A program made the translations under genes and the position numbers. From Burkholderia savannae (GTDB lineage: Bacteria > Pseudomonadota > Gammaproteobacteria > Burkholderiales > Burkholderiaceae), in contig NZ_CP013419.1 of NCBI RefSeq assembly GCF_001524445.2, positions 310,001 through 374,000 of the forward strand: DNA of 64,000 nt, given 5' to 3'. Below the pieces are notes generated by a model, which was given only the letters and a program-made list of their open reading frames with translations, had not been told where the DNA came from and made no database searches. Below, piece by piece: positions 33,719 to 43,904 of this stretch. Each line of letters opens with the position of its first letter. Position 1 is the first letter of the stretch.

Positions 33719-36700
33719 GCCGCCCCTCAATTCATGCATGCGCGACTCCAGAAGCTGGTTGACTTCCCCCAATTTGTCGAGCACGCTCATGGCGGCGTTT
33801 AACGCTTCCTCGCTGTTCCCTTCGGTCGCCATTCTTTCGGTCATCCGACAGAGATCCTGCGCTTGGGTAGCACCAGCCATTGAAGCTACAGTAATCAGCA
33901 GATGAGCGGCCTGGCGAATCGTTTCGAGATCGCATCCTTCGATAGCGGTGCGCAAACGGTCTAACTCAACAGAACTCGTTGACAATGCTGCCTCAAGAAC
34001 TTCGCACTCCAATATCGGGTCGCCGAGCTGACGAACTGCTAGCCACATTGAATCATGCAACAGTATTTCTTTACCCCTCGTCTCGTTGCACTGTTCTAGC
34101 TTGTCCGATGTGCCGCCCCTAGGCGCTAGTGCATCGTACAAAGCAGTAGCTAAGCAATGCAAATCCAACGGTTTGAGATGGCACGCATTCATGCCGCTTT
34201 CCCGAGCTAGGTCTAACATGTCGGGTTGAATATTTGCCGTATAACCGACTATGACAGTCACCTCCCGACGATATTCGTTCAATGCTTCGCATTGTCGTAT
34301 TCTCCGTGCCAGATCGTACCCAGTCAACCCAGGCATATAGCAGTCCGTGATCAACACATCAATTCGTTCGCGCTGCCACACATCAACGGCTTGATCCCCC
34401 GATTCGCAGCAGATAGTCTCGAATCCAAGGAATTGCAGCTGACGAGATAGGACAATTCGATTCGCCGAATTGTCATCGACTACGAGTGCTCTTCTGCCGT
34501 TAAAATAACCTGCGCCTGACCATTCCTCCACATTGATCTGATCGACCTGGGAATCCCCGTTCTCATCGGCTTGCGACAATGTAAGTGCGACCTGTATCAC
34601 CGTGCCGAGCCCTTCGTGGCTATCGATTGTCAGTTTCCCTCCCATTAGCTCCACCAATCGATGGCAAATCGATAGACCCAGCCCTGTCCCGCCATAGTTC
34701 GATGCAATACTCGCGTCGGCTTGAAAGAAGGGCTCGATTATCTGAGACAGTGATTTTGGCCCAATCCCAATCCCAGTATCGGCCACCTCTATCAGAACGC
34801 TTGTCGTTTCGCCGTCGGTTTGCTGAATGCTGACCCGAAGTGTGACGCTACCGCGCTGGGTGAACTTGATGGCATTCGATAGTAAATTACCGATTACCTG
34901 CCGAAGTCTGACTGGATCGGCAATGAGCTTCCCAGGAGTCGGAGCTATATTCTCGAATAATGAAATATTATTCTTATGGGCGAGCGGCCTGAAGATGGCT
35001 GCAACACTGGAAGCAAGCGCGCAAACGTCAGTGGGCTCATTAAGCAATACAAGCTTTCCTGCCTCAATCTTAGAAAAATCTAAAATCTGGTCGATTATTG
35101 ACAGCAATGCTCGCGCTGACTCATATGCAGCAGATAGATCCTGGCCGTCAACAAGATTTTGTTCCTTTCTCAACTCCAGCACACCCAGAATTGCATTCAT
35201 TGGGGTGCGGACTTCATGGCTCATCATTGCGAGAAATTCCGACTTCGCCTGATTGGCGCGTACCGCATTGTCCCTGGCATCCTGTAGCGAGCGCTGCAAA
35301 TTACCCCGCTCGGTAACATCGGCCCAGCCGCTCAGCAGCCCTGCCAGTTGACCGCGATGACTGTAAAATGGCACGACCCAGAATCGTACATCGATTTGTC
35401 GGCCTAATAACTGGAGGCGTTCGTCCGCAAATTTCTGACTTTTTTCGCGGAGGGCTTCATTGAATAGGTCACTTATCCAGCCAGCATTATCCTCGCTAAA
35501 TACTCCAATTTCACCAATCGTTAGGCCTACCGGTTTTTGATTTTCTCCTGCGACTTCTTTGAACGCTTGGTTGCAATCGCGCAAACGACACTCGAGATCC
35601 CATCGCATTACCGGAGCGGGCATGCTGTCCAGTAATGTGGTTTGAAGGGCTATTTGATCTTTCAGGACCGTCTCTGCGCGGCGCCGCCGATTAACGTGGT
35701 AAGCGAGGATAATTCCAAAGACTAGAAATATTGAAGCCACCATAGCGACGGCCGTGACGATCAGGTGATAATAGTGGCGTACCCGCCTAAAGGCAGAGCC
35801 GGGGAGAATGGCGGTGTGCCAGTTGTCTCGGATGTTGTTAAGTTCAACTTCGCGGGTACCGTGCAAAACTTTGGTTAGCATAGATGCCAGTTCTGGCGAG
35901 CTCTTAGGAATGCCAAATCGGATCTGCATCAAGTCGCTGTAATTCAGGGTGTTAATAATGACCAATTTGCGATAAAAATCTTGCTCGATCAGGTAGCGAG
36001 CCGATGCCATGTTGACGATTGCGATGTCCGATTTTTTATCATTCAATGAACGCAACGCATTGTATTCGGTCGATAACGATATCAGCGATGCGCCTGCGGA
36101 CATAAGTTGTGCCGAAATTTTCTTCGGCAAGTCTTCCGGCACGGCTATCGAGCAACCTCGTAGCGCTTCCAGCGTGCAGCGGCCCTGATATGCATTGCGG
36201 CCGACGAGTGCGAATCCGCCCCAAAAGTATGGATACGTCGATATATATCCGTCATGTACCATTTGTGCACCGACAAGTGGCTCTATGATTACGATCGACG
36301 GATTTAGTGACGGATCGCGTCCATTGACCGGCTTAAACGTCACCCCGATTTGTCGACCGATATAACCCAGCATGTCCACGGTTAGTCCGGACAACCGACC
36401 TTCCTGATCGCGAAAGAGAAAAGGCAGCACTTCTCGACTTACATCGTAATAGATGATCGGATGATTAAGACTCCAGCGCCGCTCCTGTTCCGTAAATGAA
36501 ATCAGTGGATTAAGTGCTACGTAGGTTGGTCGCCCCTCCCATCTGAGACGTATGTCCTCGATGAGATCTGCGTCGGCGAGACTTATTACCCGGTTTGTGA
36601 GATTCCGCAGTGGGGCACTGTCTGTCGCAAAAGCAAAGCGAAAGCCAGTGATCGGCGCTGGTACGAGATATCGGATCCGGAGATTCGAAAGCTGTAGTCT

Positions 36701-37411
36701 ATTAATGAGAAATATACATTCAGTGACATTGCCCACAAAGCGATCTGCTCGTCCGAAAGCCACGTCCTTGATGCCTTGTTCGGTGGAGTCGGTAGGCACT
36801 ATGTTGCTACTGCCGTAGGCTTTCTCCATCCACGTTTTGGAGACCACACTAGGCATGTAGGCGATGCGGTTCTTGCCCGACTCGGAAAGTTCGTAGCTGG
36901 AGCTATCGCTTCGCTCGACTACCGCATTACGCGCAGGAAAATAGCTTTCGCTGAGCAGTAATCGACCTTTGTTCGTATTGCGCGCTTTCGCCAAGTAGAC
37001 CGTCGTAACCATGTCGATCTCACCGTTACGCAGTCCCTTGAACATTTCACTTTGATTTGCGTATTCGTGAAGATCTATTCCGGAACCTGTCGTGCTGCGG
37101 AGCATATCTAGATAATCAGCTGTGATGCCGACGTACCATCGACCAGAATCCACTAAATCGAAAGGCACCATGCCATTTGGAACAATTCCCACTCGAATGC
37201 GCTGACCATGCTGTCTCAGCCAAGTCGCTTGATCGCCAGAGGGCTTGATTGCGGGTAGCGAACGCTCGAGATGAACGAGCTCAAGATGGGGTGCTGCATG
37301 CGCTGTACGAGTGAACAGTCCGCATATCAGGATAACAGCGGCAAAATAGGCCAACAGATGCCTAAACCATCGGCCTTGAAATCTCGTGAACACGATCTCC
37401 AAATCTCCCAT
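33716..37411 (-). CDS. BvgS/EvgS-like unorthodox hybrid sensor histidine kinase
   Basis: About 1,231 residues. I start at ATG 37411 because the 29 codons upstream in frame are an IS5-family end. The signal/anchor HLLAYFAAVILICGLFTRTA is followed by two periplasmic Venus-flytrap (SBP_bac_3) domains (IRVGIVPNGMVPFDLV; then LNHPIIYYDVSREVLPFLF). A membrane helix (LIVTAVAMVASIFLVFGIIL), PAS, HisKA (MMSHEVRTPMNAILGV), HATPase_c (NLLSNAIKFTQRG, DTGIGIG, GTGLGLSIC), a receiver (ALVVDDNSANR, VLITDCYMPGLTG) and a C-terminal HPt domain come next. It should pass phosphate along the relay to the BvgA-like regulator at 40047. The HPt keeps a His (AAHLLITVASMAGA) but lacks the usual Lys-Gly after it. Its 3' end abuts an istA fragment. 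Confidence 0.92.
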   Translation of the reverse strand: MGDLEIVFTRFQGRWFRHLLAYFAAVILICGLFTRTAHAAPHLELVHLERSLPAIKPSGDQATWLRQHGQRIRVGIVPNGMVPFDLVDSGRWYVGITADYLDMLRSTTGSGIDLHEYANQSEMFKGLRNGEIDMVTTVYLAKARNTNKGRLLLSESYFPARNAVVERSDSSSYELSESGKNRIAYMPSVVSKTWMEKAYGSSNIVPTDSTEQGIKDVAFGRADRFVGNVTECIFLINRLQLSNLRIRYLVPAPITGFRFAFATDSAPLRNLTNRVISLADADLIEDIRLRWEGRPTYVALNPLISFTEQERRWSLNHPIIYYDVSREVLPFLFRDQEGRLSGLTVDMLGYIGRQIGVTFKPVNGRDPSLNPSIVIIEPLVGAQMVHDGYISTYPYFWGGFALVGRNAYQGRCTLEALRGCSIAVPEDLPKKISAQLMSAGASLISLSTEYNALRSLNDKKSDIAIVNMASARYLIEQDFYRKLVIINTLNYSDLMQIRFGIPKSSPELASMLTKVLHGTREVELNNIRDNWHTAILPGSAFRRVRHYYHLIVTAVAMVASIFLVFGIILAYHVNRRRRAETVLKDQIALQTTLLDSMPAPVMRWDLECRLRDCNQAFKEVAGENQKPVGLTIGEIGVFSEDNAGWISDLFNEALREKSQKFADERLQLLGRQIDVRFWVVPFYSHRGQLAGLLSGWADVTERGNLQRSLQDARDNAVRANQAKSEFLAMMSHEVRTPMNAILGVLELRKEQNLVDGQDLSAAYESARALLSIIDQILDFSKIEAGKLVLLNEPTDVCALASSVAAIFRPLAHKNNISLFENIAPTPGKLIADPVRLRQVIGNLLSNAIKFTQRGSVTLRVSIQQTDGETTSVLIEVADTGIGIGPKSLSQIIEPFFQADASIASNYGGTGLGLSICHRLVELMGGKLTIDSHEGLGTVIQVALTLSQADENGDSQVDQINVEEWSGAGYFNGRRALVVDDNSANRIVLSRQLQFLGFETICCESGDQAVDVWQRERIDVLITDCYMPGLTGYDLARRIRQCEALNEYRREVTVIVGYTANIQPDMLDLARESGMNACHLKPLDLHCLATALYDALAPRGGTSDKLEQCNETRGKEILLHDSMWLAVRQLGDPILECEVLEAALSTSSVELDRLRTAIEGCDLETIRQAAHLLITVASMAGATQAQDLCRMTERMATEGNSEEALNAAMSVLDKLGEVNQLLESRMHELRGG

Positions 37412-37436
37412 GGCGAGTAGGGCTAAGATGACGAGA

Positions 37437-39735
37437 GGCGTTGTTGAATAGATCGAGCGGAAGGACGAAGTAGCCGCCATGTTCGCGATCTCAGGCAATG
37501 CGAACGGGTTGCGGGCATGCGAGGTCCGCCATGCGGTTCAGCACACCCACGCGGATAGCGACCTCGCTCGTCTGCGAGTCGGTGCGCCGTGCCCACACGC
37601 GGTTACCGGTGAGCATCTTCAGGTGATACATCGCATTCTCCAAGGGGGGCTATGTGTTTCGTCAAGCGGTAGAGACTGACTTGGGTTGGTAAATGGTGCC
37701 GTCGCGCAGCATGGCGAACAGGACGTCACAGCGTCGCCGCGCCAGCGCGATGAGCGCTTGGTTGCGGCGCTTGCCCTGCTGGATCTTGCGCGCGTAATGC
37801 GCCCGCGAGACGGGGTTTCGTAAGATTGCGAAGGCGGAGAAGAGCAAGGCGCGCTTAAGCACCTTGTTGCGACGTCTGGATGGATGTTCACCTCGGATGG
37901 ACGAGCCTGAGCGCCGGGTGACTGGGGCAAGGCCAGCGTAGGCCGCCAAGTGTGCAGCCGATGCGAAGGCTTTCTGGGCGACTTCGGTCAGGAGTCTGGC
38001 GGCAGTCCTGACGCCGACTTCCGGCATGCTGGCCAGGACCGGCCAAAGAGGGTGAGCAAGCACCAGCCGCTCAACATCGGTAGCGATTTCGTCACGCTGC
38101 TTGCGCAAGGCGGCGAGTTGCTGGGCCAGGCGGGGCATGACGATGGTGGCAGCCTGCGTGTCGAGCACGATCACGGCTTGCTCGTTCAGCGTTTGAACGA
38201 TTTCGGCCGCCAGGTTTTTGCCCATGCGCGGTGCGAGCTTGGTCAGACGGTTGGCGAGCGTCTTCTTGCCGGCAGCAGCAAGCGCAGCGGGCGACGGATA
38301 GCGCTCAAGCAAATCGAGCACTGCCGGATGGTCGAGCCGCAGTCCGAGAACTCGCTCGGGCGCCGGGTGGATCTGGGTAAGCAGGCCGCGAATGCGGTTG
38401 CTGGTTTGTGTGACTTGGGCGGCGAGATCGTCATCGAAGCCGCACAGCATGGTGAGTTCGGCGAGTTGCTCGTCAGCCAGTCGAAGCGAGCGCAGCGTAT
38501 GTGGCATCGAGCGTTCGGCTTCGGCAATGATCGCGGCCTCGCGGGCATCGGTCTTGGCTTCACCTGCATGCAGATCGGCGATGCAGCGCATGGCCAGTCC
38601 CGGCAGATAGGCGACGAGTATGCCTTCAGCGCTAGCGACGGCCACTGGAAGCGCTCCGATAGTGGAGGGCTGATCGACGACGAACGGCAGTCGAACGTGA
38701 GTCTTGAGCTCGGCGATGAGGGCTCGCAGCTTGACCTTGTCGTTGGGCAGTGCCTTGTTGTACCGACGCCTGCCGCTCCGATCGAGTGTGACGGCGTGAT
38801 TCCGGCCTTTACCGACATCGACGCCGACGAAGACATCGACGGCATCACGTTGTTGTGTGTATTGCATCGCAGTTTGTGCAAAGTGAACGGATTGGCCTGC
38901 AACAACGGTGGCAAGTCTCGGCATCCACGTTACGGACGGCGACGGGATATCCCGCCCCCCCCAATCAGCGATCACAGCCGCCCACCAGGCCCGGATAATG
39001 ATTGCGACTGGGGCGGGAATCATGCCGGGCCTAGCTGGCCAAAACCCCGAATTATCGGGGCGTGAAGATAGTAATGGGATGGTAGCCGCCGCCCTTCTTC
39101 TATTCGCGGTGGCCGACTCGGGCGATCGCATCGACCGCATCGTTGCGCCACGTCTTGCTCGCGGGCAAATGAGCGGCGCCTTCGCTCGACGGAACCGGGG
39201 GCGCTGCGCGCGGCAATGGCGGCATTTGGAGCCATAGGCCCCATCAACGACGATGACATCAAGTTGCTCGTCGTCCGGGATTTGGTCGAGTAGTTCGGCT
39301 AGGACGTTGCCCTCTGCAACGTCCTGGTGCGTCATCGGCGCGGCACGCACCTGGGCGGTGCTCGAGTCGAGCGCGGGATGCACCTCGCGCCACGCGCGAC
39401 GCTTCGAATAGCCATGCTGGCGCACCTTCCATTCGCCATCACTGTAGACCTTCACGCCCGTGCTGTCGACCATCAGATGGATCGGTTCGCCGTCATGGAC
39501 GATCGGCAGTTGGACCTCAAGCGCTTGCACGCGGCGACACAGCGTTGTGTAGTTGAGCATAGGAAAGGTGGCGCAGGCTGTGTGCGAAGCCTTGCTGCGC
39601 GCACAGCGGCGGGCGCAACAAGATCTTGAGGCCCAGCAACGCCTGGATCAGTCCGTTGCTGTTGAGGCGCGGGTGCCCACACTTCGACTTGGCGCCGGGC
39701 GTGCGCGGAGGTGCGACTTCATCGATCCACATCGT
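37437..39735 (-). pseudogene. IS5-family (IS903-like) transposase split by IS110 and degraded
   Basis: The terminal repeat GGCGTTGTTGAATAGATC starts at 37437. Transposase pieces on minus are MWIDEVAPPRTPGAKSKCGH and NYTTLCRRVQALEVQLPIVH, MVDSTGVKVYSDGEWKVRQH and LLDQIPDDEQLDVIVVDGAY (39732 to about 39060, with frameshifts), then ENAMYHLKMLTGNRVWARRT and RVGVLNRMADLACPQPVRIA (37655-37491). An IS110 element sits between them. The opposite terminus was not found. Confidence 0.75.
37662..38867 (-). CDS. IS110-family transposase
   Basis: A 401-residue DEDD transposase from MQYTQQRDAVDVFVGVDVGK. The RuvC-like N-terminal domain carries VGVDVGKGRNHAV, KTDAREAAIIAEAERS and DLHAGEAKTD. The C-terminal transposase_20 domain includes ASMPEVGVRTAARLLTEVAQ and SGSSIRGEHPSRRRNKVLKR, which holds the conserved Ser. 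The upstream 230 codons in frame belong to the IS5 transposase it interrupted. It looks complete and may be active. Known IS110 elements use a structured noncoding end RNA; a candidate palindrome CCCCGAATTATCGGGG lies at 39046-39061. Confidence 0.85.
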   Translation of the reverse strand: MQYTQQRDAVDVFVGVDVGKGRNHAVTLDRSGRRRYNKALPNDKVKLRALIAELKTHVRLPFVVDQPSTIGALPVAVASAEGILVAYLPGLAMRCIADLHAGEAKTDAREAAIIAEAERSMPHTLRSLRLADEQLAELTMLCGFDDDLAAQVTQTSNRIRGLLTQIHPAPERVLGLRLDHPAVLDLLERYPSPAALAAAGKKTLANRLTKLAPRMGKNLAAEIVQTLNEQAVIVLDTQAATIVMPRLAQQLAALRKQRDEIATDVERLVLAHPLWPVLASMPEVGVRTAARLLTEVAQKAFASAAHLAAYAGLAPVTRRSGSSIRGEHPSRRRNKVLKRALLFSAFAILRNPVSRAHYARKIQQGKRRNQALIALARRRCDVLFAMLRDGTIYQPKSVSTA

Positions 39736-40046
39736 GGCGTTACCTCGGTTGATTAGGCTGGCGTTTCAGGTCGCCCGGCCCTGACGTGGTAGCGCGGCTT
39801 CGGCCGCGATCTTGCTGCTGTCCCTGCGCATCTTCTCGGCAAAATCGAGAATCTATGCAGGAGTCCGAATTGCTAACAGGTACACCTAGGCTGTTGTTGT
39901 GCGTAAACGTTAACGCCGCTAACACGCTTCGTAGCTGACGGATTTATGCAAGGCGGCTTGCTGCATGCGGGCTCTGAACTTGCCGGGTGATTCCTATCCA
40001 ATTTATGGCTGCATCGGGATGCAAAAAATCCATTGAGCAATCGACC
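39736..40046. other. Intergenic region downstream of the response regulator
   Basis: About 310 bp between the IS5-family transposase start and the regulator stop. It must contain any remaining IS5 terminus. Apart from a GC-rich stem near 39785-39815 (GCGCGGCTTCGGCCGCG), I see no gene or clear terminator. Confidence 0.3.
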
Positions 40047-40667
40047 CTATATGATATGATTGGCCGACGCAAACGCCGCCAAATCAACCAGATTGGAAAT
40101 GCCAAGCTTGACAATTATCTTCGACTTGTGCGTGCTGACTGTCTTGTGACTGATATTGAGGATCGCCGCAATTTCCTGATTGGAGTGCCCCCTCGCAAGA
40201 TAGCGAAGAACGGAGACTTCCCTGGTCGATAACCTCGCCATCGCAGGCGGTCCCACGACTGATCCATGCGCGTGGGCGTCTGGAAAACAGTTGAAACCAG
40301 ACAGAGTGGCCTGGATCGCGCTTAGCAAGCGCGATGTCCCTTCTGTCTTCGGTACATAGCCGTTCCCTCCCGTTTGCTGCACGCTCATTGATGCAACACC
40401 GGCAGGTTGCCCAGACACTACAAGTACGCGCGTGTAGGTGTCCGTTTTCCGGATCCGTGCGAGCAGATCGAGCCCATTCAGATTTGGAATGTCCAGATCG
40501 ATGATTACCAAGTCGGGGGCGCAACGCTTGTATTCATGCCATGCGCTCGTGCCATCACTGCATGTCGCGACAACCTCTAGCATCGGATTCTTTGACAATA
40601 TCGCCCTCAAGGCCAATATGAAGGCTGGGTGATCATCGACCAACATCACTTTTTTGATGGGTTCCAT
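40047..40667 (-). CDS. BvgA/EvgA-like response regulator (NarL/FixJ family)
   Basis: A 206-residue two-domain regulator. The receiver has VMLVDDHPAFILALRAIL, the phospho-acceptor Asp in DLVIIDLDIPN, Ser in VLVVSGQ and Lys in GYVPKTEG. The LuxR-type HTH is LSTREVSVLRYLARGHSNQE, then IAAILNISHKTVSTHKSKII. It probably acts with the kinase at 33716, from which it is now separated by an IS5/IS110 nest of about 2.3 kb. It is the obvious candidate to bind the inverted repeats upstream of the fimbrial and adhesin genes. Confidence 0.9.
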   Translation of the reverse strand: MEPIKKVMLVDDHPAFILALRAILSKNPMLEVVATCSDGTSAWHEYKRCAPDLVIIDLDIPNLNGLDLLARIRKTDTYTRVLVVSGQPAGVASMSVQQTGGNGYVPKTEGTSRLLSAIQATLSGFNCFPDAHAHGSVVGPPAMARLSTREVSVLRYLARGHSNQEIAAILNISHKTVSTHKSKIIVKLGISNLVDLAAFASANHII

Positions 40668-40930
40668 TCTGCTTAGCCTTCGATTTTGTTGGGCAACTAC
40701 ATAATTAATCTTGATGGGATAATCGCAAACGATATTTCATTGTATTTATTTATCGATGAGATGAATTTCGTTCGACGAGCGAACAAGGTCGTGCGATATT
40801 TTAATGCTGCACACAATGTCGTTGTGTGTCAATGCAATTGAGTTGATTTAGTGAGCAGTTTCACCTTCGCGACGCATACTTGCAATGACAGATTGCTTTC
40901 ATTTCGGGCGAGTTCGAATCAAAGCTGTTC
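40668..40930. promoter_or_regulatory. AT-rich promoter region of the response regulator
   Basis: About 190 bp upstream of the regulator are clearly AT-rich. The inverted repeat found at the adhesin and fimbrial promoters is not present here. No specific promoter element could be fixed. Confidence 0.4.
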
Positions 40931-41670
40931 CACATCAAAAGATCAGTCTTTCTTGGTTGACACATCTGATCAGTTCTGCAAAGCTGCTCCGCAGCTTTGT
41001 CACGTTGACGGAGCACACTCGCCAAGCCGACATCCACCGGTAACCGAGGCGCGGAACCTCCTGCGCGGCCGCAATCGGTCGCTCGCCCAGGTTCCGATCC
41101 TTTTCCGGTTGTTTGAGCATATAGATTGCTATCCGGCGACTCGGTCCGAGATAGCGACATACGTTGCGATAGCCCTCGCTGAGACGGGCTTCCAGCGTTT
41201 TGCGCCGGCCCGTTGGAGTGCTCATTTTTTTCGGCTAAATTCTTACAGTCCGTCGATGACACGCCTGGATCAGCTGCCAGCCATCGAAACGCCGATCCAT
41301 CAGATACGGTGCCATGGGCAGGCTATGTGTCGAGTTCGTTGTGATGCGATGCAGTCGCTTGCAGACCGGACGCGGCCCTGACGCTGCAAACTACGCCGAA
41401 CGCGTTCAGCGTTTACCGGTCGACCCTGGACTCGCCATTGCCGCAAGATGTGCGCACGGCCATAGCTGCCCGACTCGGCCGGTGGATAGCAGCCAATTCG
41501 GCGTCCAGGGCCGCGTTGGCTTGCGCTCTGGTGCTGGGTGGGCGAACGCGCCACTGGCAATGTCCGCTGCGAGAAAAACTCAGAATCTGGCATAACCGGA
41601 TGACGTTGTACTGGTCGCGGCGCTCGTCAGCGCGAATTCCGAAAAATATTACAATGCATTTAATGCACTG
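40931..41670 (-). pseudogene. Degraded IS3-family OrfB remnants
   Basis: On minus, shifting frames give RPPSTRAQANAALDAELAAI, SGSYGRAHILRQWRVQGRPV, NAERVRRSLQRQGRVRSASD and THSLPMAPYLMDRRFDGWQ (41660-41265). More degraded IS3-like text follows: YMLKQPEKDRNLGERPIAAA, QEVPRLGYRWMSAW (41260-40935). Two different IS3 relatives may be joined here. There is no intact frame. Confidence 0.6.
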
Positions 41671-41763
41671 GACGCTGCGAGCAACGTCATCAGTAATCAT
41701 CTTACATATTTAAAAAAATATCGTTAATCGGCCCTGAACAATTCACTTTGAACGACGACGGCG

Positions 41764-42195
41764 TTACGCGCCGCGCGTCATCATCAGGTTCCCGCCAATG
41801 ACGCGCGCCAGAATCAGAGCGCAAAGAAGCCGCAGCTTCCTGAGGATCATCCGCAGGTTATGGCCGGCGCCGCACAGCACCGCATGAATCGCGTCGCCCA
41901 GCGCCCCTTTGAACCAGTTCCGATCGAGCTTGCCGTCGGCCTTCATGTGGCCGATGGCCGGCTCAATGGCTCTACGGCGCCGGATCATGGCGCGCAGGCC
42001 GCGTGTAATGCCGCGCCGCAAACCCGGGTGATAGACCTGCACGCCATCGACGGCGACGCCCTTGTAGCCACGATCGACCACGGCAATTTCCGGTTGAACG
42101 TCGCTCAGGATCGCTGCCTGTTCCAAGGCTTCGGCCAGCGTGTGTCCGTCGTACGGATTGCCCTGAACCTGCTCGCCGGCGCCCGGGCCGTCCTC
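41764..42195 (-). pseudogene. IS5-family transposase, C-terminal half
   Basis: On minus: GNPYDGHTLAEALEQAAILS, EIAVVDRGYKGVAVDGVQVY, RRAIEPAIGHMKADGKLDRN and DAIHAVLCGAGHNLRMILRK, the C-terminal half of an IS5-group transposase including the catalytic Glu (AIEPAIGH). The N-terminal half is missing beyond about 42195. Confidence 0.8.
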
Positions 42196-42400
42196 GAAGG
42201 AGCCCATCCGATCACGTCGCCGGCTGATCACCGTCCGAACAGTGTGGGGAATTTTACTTCGACACTTCTGGGGAAATTACGTCCGACGTTGACACGCCGT
42301 TCGCGCGCCGCCAATTTGGTCAATGCCGCGCACGACGGGATCGAACCCTTCCTAGGGATAAACCAGTTATCATTTGTCCAACACAATCAGAGGAAGAAAT

Positions 42401-42700
42401 ATGGAAACTTACAAAGAGCTTAAAGCTCAAATGGACGCCTTAGCGGAGAAAACTGAAGCCGCCCGCGTAGCGGAGTTCCAAGCCGTCGTCGACGACATCC
42501 GTGCCAAGGTCGCGGAGTACGGCATCACCGAGAAGGACATCTTCAGCGCCCGCCGCAGCCGGTTGACAAGGCAAGTGAAGGCGCCGGTAGAAGCAAAGTA
42601 TCGCGACCCTAAGAGTGGTGCAACTTGGTCGGGCCGTGGGCGTGCGCCAGCATGGATCAAAGATGCAAAGAATAGGAATCGATTCCTGATTCAGGAGTAA
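42401..42700 (+). CDS. H-NS-family nucleoid protein (plasmid type)
   Basis: This 99-residue protein starts METYKELKAQMDALAEKTEA, with AGAGGA upstream; I reject the longer frame. The N-terminal half is a coiled-coil oligomerisation region and the C-terminal half carries the H-NS DNA-binding motif (YRDPKSGATWSGRGRAPAWI). Such proteins silence AT-rich, horizontally acquired DNA. The AT-rich promoters of the adhesin, fimbriae, ToxR-like and BvgA-like genes in this window are natural targets, which is an inference. An IS3 copy lies 7 bp downstream. Confidence 0.9.
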   Translation: METYKELKAQMDALAEKTEAARVAEFQAVVDDIRAKVAEYGITEKDIFSARRSRLTRQVKAPVEAKYRDPKSGATWSGRGRAPAWIKDAKNRNRFLIQE

Positions 42701-42768
42701 CGCAACTAGAGGTGGCCTCACTCGTTCGGACAGTTTTCTGAGATTTTTAAGTGGAACGTCCGAGGCAA

Positions 42769-43599
42769 TCATGCTGCCGATTTGATCGCAGGCAGCGTCG
42801 CGAAGTATGCCTCATCCGGCGTCCGATCCGCCAGGCTCGAATGGGGCCGTTTTCGGTTGTACAGCTCGATGTAGTCGCCGATGGAGCGCCGGGCATGGCT
42901 GACCGACTCGTAAGCTCGCAGGTAAACCTCTTCGTACTTGACGCTGCGCCACACGCGTTCGACGAACACGTTGTCGCGCCAGGCCCCTTTACCGTCCATC
43001 GACAGCCGCACGCCTCGACCCAGTACGGCCTCGGTGAACGCGCCCGCCGTGAACTGGCTGCCCTGATCGGTGTTCACAATGTCCGGCAGCCCGTAGCGCG
43101 CGAACGCTTCCTCGAGCGCCTCGACGGCGTGCACTGCTTCCAGCGTGATCGCCACCCGGTGCGAGAGCACCTTGCGACTTGACCAATCCACTACTGCCGT
43201 CAGGTACACGAAGCCTCGCGCCATCGGAATGTATGTCGTGTCCAGTGCCCACGCCTGATTGGCCCGGGCGATTTTCATGCCGCGCAGCAGGTACGGCCAG
43301 ATCTTGTGCTGCGCATTGCGTCGGCTCGTGTTCGGCTTGCAGTACAGCGCTTCCACGCCCATGCGTTTCATCAGCGTGCGCACGCGGCGGCGGCCGACCT
43401 CATAGCCTTCCCGGCGCAACAGACGCGCCAGCATCCGCGCTCCGGCAAACGGAAACTCCATGTGCAGTTCGTCGATCCGCCGCATCAGCAACTGGTCCGC
43501 CTCGCTCACTGGCTGCGCCCGGTAATACGCGCTCGATCTCGCGATGCCAACCAGTCGCGTCTGTCGCGAAACCGGCAGCGCATGCGTACGGTCAATCAT
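42769..43599 (-). CDS. IS3-family transposase OrfB, copy 3
   Basis: A 276-residue DDE transposase from [20 protein letters not shown], with catalytic Asp in WALDTTY and VNTDQGSQF and Glu near [13 protein letters not shown]. An upstream extension in the same frame ([15 protein letters not shown]) joins OrfA through -1 slippage at the T-run (43642-43647, A-run on plus), giving the OrfAB fusion. It appears functional. Confidence 0.9.
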   Translation of the reverse strand: MIDRTHALPVSRQTRLVGIARSSAYYRAQPVSEADQLLMRRIDELHMEFPFAGARMLARLLRREGYEVGRRRVRTLMKRMGVEALYCKPNTSRRNAQHKIWPYLLRGMKIARANQAWALDTTYIPMARGFVYLTAVVDWSSRKVLSHRVAITLEAVHAVEALEEAFARYGLPDIVNTDQGSQFTAGAFTEAVLGRGVRLSMDGKGAWRDNVFVERVWRSVKYEEVYLRAYESVSHARRSIGDYIELYNRKRPHSSLADRTPDEAYFATLPAIKSAA

Positions 43600-43904
43600 C
43601 GCTTTGCGCTCAGCAGTCCGGCTTTGCCGAGCGCTCCTGACAAAAAATCGTTCTCCAGCGTCAACTGTCCGATTTTCGCGTGCAGCGTTTTCACGTCCAC
43701 CGGCGGCTCGTTCGACGGTGGAGCGGCCGCGCCGAACACATCCGCCGCACGCTCCTGCAGTTGCCGCTTCCACTCCGTGATCTGGTTCGGGTGCACATCG
43801 AACTGCTGCGCCAGTTCGGCCAGCGTGCGCTCGCCCTTGACCGCCGCCAGGGCCACTTTCGCTTTGAACGCCGCTGAGTGCGTCCGTCGGGTTCTCTTCG
43901 TCAT
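43596..43904 (-). CDS. IS3-family transposase OrfA, copy 3
   Basis: This 102-residue HTH protein is nearly the same as OrfA of copy 1 (differences around [13 protein letters not shown]). The coding-strand sequence GATTTTTTGTC close to the 3' end provides an A-TTT-TTT-G slippery heptamer for fusion to OrfB. Its stop overlaps the OrfB start by four bases. Confidence 0.9.
   Translation of the reverse strand: MTKRTRRTHSAAFKAKVALAAVKGERTLAELAQQFDVHPNQITEWKRQLQERAADVFGAAAPPSNEPPVDVKTLHAKIGQLTLENDFLSGALGKAGLLSAKR

Noticed and set aside
37412..37498. First 29 codons of the longest kinase frame
   Set aside because: They fall within the IS903-like end (terminal repeat from 37437) and a short linker, so they are not native kinase sequence.
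38868..39560. A 632-residue protein fused to the IS110 transposase
   Set aside because: The N-terminal part is a degraded IS5-family transposase in the same frame by chance. IS110 starts at its own ATG at 38867.
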